Assembly: GCA_009760855.2 (NCBI GenBank)
Contig: WPIO01000036.1
Coordinates: 2,442,501-2,457,500 of the forward strand
DNA length: 15,000 nt
Direction of reading: 5' to 3'
Source: Cristatella mucedo
Lineage: Eukaryota; Bryozoa; Phylactolaemata; Cristatellidae
This document shows positions 8,711 through 15,000 of the stretch, in pieces; within the stretch, counting starts at the first letter, position 1, and every line of letters begins with the position of its first letter. Both the position numbers and the translations under genes were made by a program. Under the pieces are notes generated by a model. That model saw nothing but the letters and a program-made list of their open reading frames with translations. It ran no database searches and had not been told where the DNA came from.

Positions 8711-8845
8711 TTGTGCACTTATGCGTCCTGACTCAGTGCATGCTACCGCGAACCATATTTTACATGTCGACACTGCGCAAGTCACCTCTAACCAAATTAA
8801 GCTTGCTGACATTGTGCATGTTACCGCTAGCCATTTGATTCTTTG
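8711..8845 (-). repeat. Dispersed repeat family R, copy 3 (inverted)
   Basis: Read on the minus strand it shows three successive units of 39-41 bp, each with a GGT(A/G)(A/G)C(A/T)TGC-like core followed by a CA(A/G)TGTC-like end. It starts aatcaaatggctagcggtaa, matching the right part of the other copies. It is the clearest case of the internal tandem structure. Confidence 0.65.
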
Positions 8846-8862
8846 TTACAGCTGATGTCAAG

Positions 8863-9082
8863 CGAGCTGGTTTGGTCCGGCGGTTAAGGTGCTCGCCCCG
8901 ATCAAGGTCTGGCTGAGGCTCGAGCCCTGGGGCATATGTGAAGCGCCTGAATAGAGATCAAGTTCTCTTGGGGCGCTATACAAATGAATTATATTTACAT
9001 TTATACATTTAAGTGCCTGGAAAGAAATTTTAAGTTTTCCTAGGGCGCTACGCAAATATATTGTTATTCTTAATATTATCAT
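8863..9082 (+). mobile_element. SINE-like element with CR1/L2-type tail (family T)
   Basis: The head has an A-box-like GGTCCGGCGGTTAAGG and a B-box-like GGCTCGAGCCC (8911-8921), as in tRNA-derived SINEs. The tail repeats a stem-loop twice: 8943-8976 has GCGCC pairing with GGCGC and AGAGA with TCTCT; 9012-9050 has a similar loop with GGAAA pairing with TTTCC. Both are followed by CTA(T/C)(A/G)CAAAT and AT-rich sequence ending in TTATTCTTAATATTAT. This GGGCGCTATACAAAT ending resembles tails shared by many SINEs and their partner LINEs. Nothing longer is present, so the copy is non-autonomous. Confidence 0.65.
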
Positions 9083-10130
9083 AACCGCTCATAGTCGGGA
9101 GTCGCTAGCGTGCCGGGCTCAGTACCGACTTGCGTGGCCCGGCTGCCACACAAGTGTGCGGCCCCAACGGCCTAACGGACGGAGGCGGAACGCCACAGGC
9201 AGACCCCACAGTCCACCACCACCCCCCCCCCCACATGAGCCGCCGCCGCCGAAGCTTCCTCTGAATCCGACGCCGCCATGGGAACGGATCCTTGGCGTCG
9301 ATCGAATGGCGGGGCGGGTTTTCGTGCAAGCCCCGCCCCCTCCGCCGGAATCAACGAGGATCAGCCGTTGGATCCGGAGGCTCCCGCATACTCTGCACTC
9401 TGCGGCGAGCGGCGGCGACCGCCAGTCGGTGCGCCCGGTTGCCCGACGCCGCCACAGCCGCCGCAGAGTGATTGGCCTTCCCGGGCCGGGCGTTGAGTGG
9501 GGTGACTCAGCTGGCTGGCCCGGAGAACAATGGCGGCCCGAAGAGGTCGTCACTGTCTCCCCGCAAGACAGCGAGAAGCTAGGCAAACGGAGGGGGGCGG
9601 CGGCGGCAATGCTAACAGCGCGGCTAACACTTTAACAGCGCGGCTAACACTTTTTAGCGCGGCTAACACGTCGGGCGTCTTTTCTTCCATAGGATGCGAA
9701 CGTCGGCCACGAGCGCGGCCGCGCGCGCGCGCGCGAGAGCGCTGCGCCGCTTATTCCGAAAGCAGCGCCGCCAATAGGACCGCTCGCCGCCCACACGCCC
9801 TCCGGGCTGCTGGCCCGACCGCGCCTCTCAGAGGCGAGAAATCGAGAGGGCGCAGCGACCCGGCTGGCGCGACCCTGCGGAGACGCTCAGCGTGCCAAAC
9901 CTCGCGGCGGTCTGCGGCTACTGCTGGCAGTTTAAGCAGCTCCTGTTTGGCAGACTCGAGGTCGCGAGTAGCAATCAACAAGCTGCGTTTACACAAGTCG
10001 GTCTTGCTTTTGTCCTGCCTTTGTCCGGCTTCGGTGTCCTGCTGATGCGGTGTCCCGTCTAGCGGCGGCGTCCCGTCCACGTCAGCGGGTCAAGTTTTCC
10101 TTCAGGCTCAGTCTCGCTGGCCCCTCCCCC
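9083..10130. other. Second CpG-rich block without a convincing gene
   Basis: The block is dense in CpG from about 9140 to 9930 and contains an ATG in a near-ideal context (cgccgccATGG at 9278), an inverted CCAAT at 9469-9473, TGACTCA at 9503-9509, a YY1-like aATGGCGGC at 9530, CCAAT at 9771-9775, and a GC dinucleotide run (about 9720-9734). Open frames are Arg/Pro/Ala-rich and lack any domain. It may be a promoter or first exon whose gene lies outside the window. Confidence 0.45.
9611..9669. repeat. 20-22 bp tandem repeat, three copies
   Basis: Units aacagcgcggctaacacttt at 9614 and 9634 are identical apart from added T bases, and a third starts near 9656. It sits directly before a pyrimidine-rich tract and AG (9681-9692) that resembles a splice acceptor. 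Confidence 0.9.
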
Positions 10131-11022
10131 GCCCCGCCCCGCCCGAGTGATCGTGGAAAAATTGCTTTATTTGGAGGGGTAGGAAAGGTAGGCCCACGAC
10201 GATGTACCTCAGCGTGAATTTAAACCTTTCCCGAATACATTTGCGCCCTCTGCCTCGAGATTTGATTGCTACATCAAGAGCTCGCAGCATTCCGTACGCA
10301 GGCACGCGGGCAGGGCGAAGCGGATCGATGATCTCGCCGGTCAATCCGTCCGTCAATCCGAGCTGCTTTTCAGAATACGTACCGGAAGACGTGCCTGCCG
10401 TTGACGGCGCTGAGGGCGATTGGTCCCTCGTTCGTTCAGTCTAGCTTCAGTCTTGGCCAGAAGGAGGACGGTGCACAGCCCGAATGTTCGTTCGGTCGTC
10501 CACAAATCTTTGACCGCCTCCGCCTGTCTTGGCGACGCATGCGCCAAAGAATGCATGCGTCAGCCGGACTTAAGCGAGACAGACAGACGGTGTAAACGCG
10601 GCTTCGGATTTAGCGACAGTATCGCCGGCCGAACGCTGTCGCGCGGAGCGCCCTAAGTGCGCCGTCTCGGAGTGGTCAATCTTAACCGTAAAGCCCTCTC
10701 TCCCTCTCTCTCCCTCTCTTTGAAAGGAGCGACTGGAATGTCGCGGCGAATGTTCAGTCACGCAGCTCCACTCCCGGTCGTCACTTGCACAGCAAACATG
10801 CTTCTTCAAAGAGCCTTCTTCCTTTTCAACAACTCACAAAACAACACCCAACGTGCTTCTAACAGCTGGGTGTGACTGGGCGTCTGAGGTCTTCTTATAG
10901 GCACAGTTTTAATATTTTAACTGTGCTCGCGCGGCTTAACGAAGCGAGTCACCCATTCCGCAGCCGCAAAGGTTCTAGAAACGTTTCGTCCCCGCTCCGA
11001 GAAACTGGCTCGGAGCAGGCAC
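10131..11022. other. Intergenic sequence with two inverted repeats
   Basis: No gene is supported. It holds CCAAT-type (attgg at 10419) and ETS-like (accggaag at 10381) motifs, a CT-rich patch (10695-10720), a 26-bp AT-cored palindrome with GCACAGTT/AACTGTGC arms (10901-10926), and a perfect hairpin GCTCCGAG-AAACTGG-CTCGGAGC (10994-11016). Confidence 0.5.
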
Positions 11023-11130
11023 GCTAATAATAATCACGACATTCGTATAGCTTGCTTAGAGAAATAAATCTCTTTCTAGGCACCTTAAATATGCCAGAAA
11101 GAAGACCAATTGGCTAGCGATGTCAAGCTG
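11023..11130 (+). repeat. Dispersed repeat family R, copy 4
   Basis: It begins aataataat, then TATAGC, an AGAGAAATAAATCTCT inverted block, TTTCTAGGCACCTTAAATATGC and CCAATTGGCTAGCGATGTCA, in the same order as copies 1, 2 and 5. It carries only one partial 40-bp unit at its right end. Confidence 0.65.
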
Positions 11131-11478
11131 CGTTTATGCAGCAGACTTTCCTCCGACCGATGCCAACTTTCCTACTAGTTAGAACGTCTACACGACGGAT
11201 TCGATGGCAGACATAGTCTTGCCCACAGCCCGTGTTTCTAATCCGGGAGGCTGGTTTCAAAAAGGGTTTCCCGGAAAGACGCAAAGCTATCAATCACCCT
11301 CAGAGGTTGAGTTCACCGCTGCAGTCATCATTGTAGTTTAGTTTGAGAAGAATATAAATAAAAGGAAGATTAGCATTTCTTTTTCTGGAAAGTGAGCCGT
11401 ACTAAGTACTGTGGGCCATTACGGGTTTGTTGGTGAATTTAATAAACAGACGTACAGCGTCTTCTATGTAGACAAGGC
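11131..11478. other. Intergenic sequence, nothing firmly recognised
   Basis: The stretch gcagactttcctcc near 11140 resembles the complement of the right end of the adjacent TTAA-flanked element, and may be a fragment of it. AATAAA hexamers at about 11356 and 11441 lack any gene context. Confidence 0.4.
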
Positions 11479-11800
11479 TTAAGCCTTGGCTACAACGCAT
11501 AAGCATAACGTGTTCAAGAACTTGCTTCGATCGCCTAAATATAACTCAAGCCTACGAACGTCAGCCATTTTTATTTTGGCCTTGGTGTACGTGACGAGCT
11601 CGGGGTTTTGATTGGTCGGCTGGACCAACAAGGAGCCAAAAAGTTAAAAAAGATTCTCCTTCTTGTTGTGAGTCTGCAGACTTGGCTCCTTCCCCGAAAA
11701 GATTTTGATGTATGGTGACGAAGTAGCCAAAATCGGTTGGAAATCGGTCCAAAATCTGTGCCGATTTAGGGGGAAAGTCTGCCGTGTAGACACAGCTTAA
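11479..11800. mobile_element. Candidate TTAA-flanked MITE
   Basis: The element is bounded by TTAA on both sides (11479-11482 and 11797-11800). Inside are short inverted ends, GCCTTGGCTACA on the left and TGTAGACACAGC on the right, matching at 9 of 12 positions. There is no coding capacity. TTAA target duplication is a piggyBac-group hallmark, but the ends are short and imperfect, so this is a tentative call. The left TTAA also lies at the centre of a 26-bp palindrome (11468-11493), suggesting two abutting copies. Confidence 0.35.
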
Positions 11801-12364
11801 CGTTCAGTTTCAGCACGCATAAGCACATGAAGGATAATTCCCGCAGACCCAGGAAATGCTCCGAAGTGCAGTGCACGTTTTCTTTCCTTTTAAACGTCAA
11901 GTCAGGGGGGGACGTCGAGAAGTCAGTCAGTCAGCCGGGAATCGAGCTCAGCAGTTTCTTCAGATCGCAGGAACCGCCGGCCTGATCTCGAAAGGCATGG
12001 ATGTTGGTCAGAGGCGTAGCTAAGCTGCTGGAGTCAGATAAGCAGGTGCTACAATGCAAAGCCGTGCTCCCAGTTTAATTAAATTTAACAAAGTAATTTA
12101 ATTTATTTAAAAATAAATGAAGCCCGAGTAGGAAGGCAGCATTCCGGATAGGCATTCTGTATCAAGAGTCCGAAGGAAAGGACCTGAGAGGCTGAGGGGC
12201 TGGACCTGCACAGTCGGCTCGAAAGCTGCTTGACGGGGAGCCAGCGCAGGTCGGTGAGAACTGGAGCGGTGCGCCGCCAGCAGCGCGTCAGAGGTGCCCA
12301 ACCCCCCCCCGCATGGCTTTGTCGCCCCTCCGCCCGACCCCCTCGAAGCCTGGCCGTCTCCCTG
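11801..12364. other. Intergenic sequence, nothing recognised
   Basis: An AT-rich patch at 12074-12120 follows moderately GC-rich sequence. No domain is visible in either strand's open frames. Confidence 0.5.
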
Positions 12365-12504
12365 CAGGTAGTGCTCGCTCTTCACGACCCAGGCCGTGGG
12401 TTCGAGTCCTGCAGCAGGATACTATCTATAGCCAGCTGCAAGTGAGACGGTCGAGGGCGTAGCCTCGATTATGGCATTGGGCGAAAAAGCCCGACACTTG
12501 CAGC
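12365..12504 (+). mobile_element. tRNA-derived SINE (family S), partial or diverged copy 4
   Basis: It shares CTCTTCACGACC, GTGGGTTCGAGTCCTGCAG (B box at 12399-12409) and the GCTGCAAG block with copy 1. The expected A box is degraded. The body diverges after that and instead carries a 10-bp inverted repeat, GCTGCAAGTG at 12435-12444 and CACTTGCAGC at 12495-12504. Confidence 0.5.
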
Positions 12505-12614
12505 CGGTCACAATGTCGACGCCTACCCTTTCCTCCTCAAAATCTACTCGGTAGAGCTCTTTAGCTCCCTCCCTCTCTAATAGCTTGTGATTTTGGCTAC
12601 TCTTTTTAAAATAA

Positions 12615-12790
12615 ATACAGAAATACAAGCTGATTAAACAGCCTCTTTTTGTGTAGCGACAGAAGAGCCTTGACGGCTATCACCACCGCTTGGAGCGGCG
12701 ATATAGGATCGCCAACTGCAGGATTCGAACCCACAACCTCGGGGCCGAGGTCGTGAAAAGCAACCGCCTTACCTAGTGAGCGATTACGGC
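12615..12790 (-). mobile_element. tRNA-derived SINE (family S), copy 2
   Basis: Read on the minus strand: GCCGTAATCGCTCACTAGG, TAAGGCGG (A-box region), a hairpin GACCTCGG/CCGAGGTT, then the B box GGTTCGAATCC (12721-12731). The body follows (GCGGTGGTGATAGCCG, AAGGCTCTTCTGTCGCT, CTGTTTAATCAGC) and ends in a T-rich tail. It aligns by eye with copies 1 and 3 throughout. Confidence 0.8.
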
Positions 12791-13039
12791 TTTTTTTACC
12801 TTAACTTTTCACTTTAGCTTTAGTGTAACTCTTTACAAAAAATTGGGAAGGCTTCTTCCGGCTCCGAGCAGAACAGCGTACGAAAGCCTCTTTCCAGGCG
12901 CGCGGACGAGATGCTCGCCTACCGAACGCCAGAGGCAAAGCAGCCGAGTCGGCAAGCAGCTGGACGGGCCTCGTGAAAAAGCTGCCTGAAATGAGCCATG
13001 ACTTATTTACATCCTCTGAACACGACGTCTCTCTCAAAA

Positions 13040-13050
13040 AAGATGGCGGC
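13040..13050. promoter_or_regulatory. YY1-type motif AAGATGGCGGC
   Basis: A perfect match to the vertebrate YY1 promoter consensus, but followed by only a six-codon open frame (MAAAPL) and no recognised gene. It may be chance. Confidence 0.25.
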
Positions 13051-13112
13051 GGCCCCTCTGTAAACCGGCACCGAACGCGTGAGCCGCTGAGGCGTGATAA
13101 CATTCTCTGCAC

Positions 13113-13175
13113 CACTGACTCTGCCAGTCACTGACTCTGCCAGTCACTGACCTGACCTCTGACCTCTGACTCTGT
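13113..13175. repeat. Short tandem repeat, 16-bp and 8-bp units
   Basis: Two exact units cactgactctgccagt (13113-13128, 13129-13144) pass into shorter CTGACCT units up to about 13175. Confidence 0.9.
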
Positions 13176-13241
13176 CAGCGACTCTTCGGGCCCGGTAGTT
13201 CAGATGAAGAAGGAGCCGATACTGCATTCGTATCTCATCTT

Positions 13242-13425
13242 ACCTATAAAAAATACTAGCCAATTTAACTGCCCTTTTTTGTACAGCGGCAGAAGAGCCT
13301 TAAAGGCAGCTATCGCCGCCGTTGGCAGTGGCAATTAAGGATCGCCCGCTGCAGGATTCGAACCCACGACCTCGGACCCGAGGTCACGTAGAGCAACAGC
13401 ATCAGCCAGCCATCTTCTGGCTTAC
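13242..13425 (-). mobile_element. tRNA-derived SINE (family S), copy 3
   Basis: On the minus strand the head has a degenerate A box (tggctggctgatgctg), a hairpin GACCTCGG/CCGAGGTC, and the B box GGTTCGAATCC (13354-13364). The body has GGCGGCGATAGCTGCC, AAGGCTCTTCTGCCGCTGTA and CAGTTAAATTGGCTAGTATT. It lies about 450 bases from copy 2 in the same orientation. Confidence 0.8.
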
Positions 13426-14587
13426 GAGTAGCGCCCCGAGCGATCGGGCTATCGGGATCGATCGAGGATCAAGGCTCAAGCTTTACTACAGCCAGCCCTT
13501 TCTTAAGACCAATGTTTCATATCACAACCACGCTTCGCTGGGCTGCTTTCTAGATTAGTCGCAGCCACATTTACAGGATGGGAGATACTGAAAGTTAGAG
13601 AAAGTGCTATCTGGAGCTAAGCTCTTAATTCAAACTCTAGCATCGCCTTTGATCGATCAAAGAAGATTACCTGTAGGAATGACGCCTAAGATTGAACACT
13701 CCCAGATAACGGCACGGACGACAAAGATGACGCCTTCAGCGCCGGCACATTTCCTGTCGGGCTAAATCTAATGGAAAAAGCTATTGTCTCCCCCTACGGC
13801 AGAGGGGTAGGCGCCCTGAATCAGTGAGGACGACAAGCTGACATCTGGGATCCTGATGAGCTTGGAACTTTTCTTCAATAATTGTGTTTGCTAAATTCTG
13901 TGAGCCCAGTGGCACCCTACCTGGAATCATCGCGGGGCTTCCAGTTAGGAATTGGCGGAATTCTGGAAATTCCGGAAGTCCACACCGAATCTGCACGTCA
14001 CGATGCACGCCACAGGAAGCGCGTTAAGATGTCAAAGCGATCCTCTAAGGAATTATCGTGATTCCCGATTTTGGATTTGGGACTTCGATTCTGGACCTGC
14101 GCCTGGCAGACTTAAGCAAGCCGATCGAAAAAAACTGCTGGCAGCCTCGCTCTGGAGAACGAACGGAAGCGTCGTCGCGCCAAAGGAGCGCCTTGCAGAA
14201 AAGCCATTTAGCTGCCCCTGTTGATAAGCAAAATTGGGGCTATTTCCTATTTCGAGAAACGGAGCCTGGAACCGTGGAGCCGTGGAGCCGTGGAGCTGTC
14301 GAAGGCACGCGGAAACCGGAGCTCGGAGCTCCGAAAGAAAGAAAGAAAGAAATGCTCATCCAAACTTGAAGAACCCGACGTTCCGCAGGCGCTAGCGAGG
14401 TGCAGTTCGCTAGCCGTGAGCTCGCATGCGCGGCTTGCTCGTGACATCAGCGAGGATTCCCCCCTGACGTCACGCCAAATCCAGCTGCTGTCGCTCTCGC
14501 CCCGGCCAACATTGCGCCTGCAAGCAGAGCCCAACTGAAAGTGAAGCTGGACCTGAATGGGAATCTGACAACTACGTTGCGTTCGAT
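13426..14587. other. Intergenic sequence, no gene supported
   Basis: It holds GATC-rich sequence (13437-13462), a GGAAATTCC (kappaB-like) at 13965-13973, three 9-bp tandem units of ccgtggagc (about 14273-14297), a GAAA run (14335-14351) and a full CRE TGACGTCA at 14465-14472. Open frames of 75-105 codons on both strands have no recognisable domain. Confidence 0.5.
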
Positions 14588-14735
14588 GGTGATAATATTA
14601 CCTATATATATAGTCCTCAGAGAACTCCATCTCTTTCTAGAGACTTGACAATTGCTGCAAAGTAAGCGTGGGCAAATGGTTAGTGTAGTATGCACAGTGT
14701 CAGTGTGCATAATTTGCGATAGTCGGCATTACCAG
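14588..14735 (+). repeat. Dispersed repeat family R, copy 5
   Basis: It starts gataatatta, then TATAG, CTCAGAGAACTCCATCTC and TTTCTAGAGACTTGACA, and continues with GGGCAAATGGTTAGTGTAGTA and TGCACAGTGTCA. This is the same left and right organisation as copy 2. Confidence 0.65.
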
Positions 14736-15000
14736 TTTTCCGGAATTCGGATGACTAAAGCTTTAAGTACGACGCTGCAAATGGTAGCCCTGCGTACTCG
14801 TCAGCCACAGCACGTATTCTGGTGAGTAAAAGAATGCACTGCATCGCCGTTGTTAGCTCATCACCAACTTTGTGGGCCCTATTTCGCACGCATAAGACCG
14901 GAAAGTAGTTGGTTACGGAAGTCGAGAGGGGATATCACAAATTTGTGGACCAACTCGGATGCTGTATCCCAGTCAAATTTTTGCAATGTTATGTAGCCGA
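14736..15000. other. Intergenic sequence to the window end, nothing recognised
   Basis: There is no open frame of note, repeat or RNA-like fold. Confidence 0.5.

Noticed and set aside
9278-9496. 72-codon frame with an ideal ATG context
   Set aside because: No domain, Pro/Arg-rich, no clear donor or partner exon; insufficient for a gene call.
9530-10045. 171-codon frame starting at a YY1-like ATGGCGGC
   Set aside because: Composition is Arg/Ala/Ser from CpG-rich DNA and it translates the 20-22 bp tandem repeat; no recognisable fold.
12721-12790. Possible functional tRNA gene on the minus strand
   Set aside because: The B box is good, but the acceptor stem and anticodon arm do not pair and the same sequence continues into a shared body in other copies, so it is a SINE head.
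1-15000. CRISPR arrays, bacterial operons or viral genes
   Set aside because: No spaced direct repeats of CRISPR type, no Shine-Dalgarno-led gene strings, and no reverse transcriptase, integrase or capsid motifs in any frame.

Overview
The window is nuclear DNA from an animal, most likely an invertebrate bilaterian. The reasons are one spliced gene with GT-AG introns, long CA, GA and CT microsatellites, CpG-rich stretches around a promoter, an AATAAA polyadenylation signal, and several dispersed SINE-like elements with Pol III-type A and B boxes. Nothing bacterial or viral is visible. The phylum cannot be fixed from sequence alone. The protein keeps the signature of the vertebrate KLF10/KLF11 zinc fingers, but its middle is poly-Ala/Ser/Pro/Gln and I cannot align it to vertebrate family members.

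The only convincing protein gene lies on the plus strand at about 3231-7115. It encodes a TGF-beta-inducible-early-gene type Kruppel-like factor (KLF10/KLF11; Drosophila cabut). I assemble it from three exons: coding 3256-3324, 4712-5978 and 6168-6547, 571 residues, phases compatible at both junctions. Upstream are a TATA box (3204), inverted and direct CCAAT boxes (3026, 3118-3130, 3158) and a CACGTG E-box (3084). Downstream is a 3' UTR of about 560 nt with hairpins, an AU-rich tract and AATAAA at 7088. The second intron (189 nt) sits in the linker between zinc fingers 1 and 2. It is a multiple of three and has no in-frame stop, so its retention would insert 63 residues without breaking the frame.

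Layout: 1-2700 is repeat-rich 5' intergenic DNA (C-rich tandem repeat, CA array, two copies of a dispersed repeat, CA/GA and CT arrays). 2700-3255 is the CpG-rich promoter. 3256-7115 is the gene. 7115-8440 is unassigned, with some promoter-like motifs. 8440-9082 is a cluster of three different dispersed elements. 9100-10130 is a second CpG-rich block without a convincing gene. 10130-15000 is intergenic sequence with short tandem repeats, palindromes, a candidate TTAA-flanked MITE, three more copies of the tRNA-derived SINE family and two more copies of the dispersed repeat.

The least explained structures are the two SINE-like families, the dispersed repeat with internal units of about 40 bp (five copies), and the in-frame intron inside the zinc-finger array. 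All calls are by eye; no search or alignment was run.
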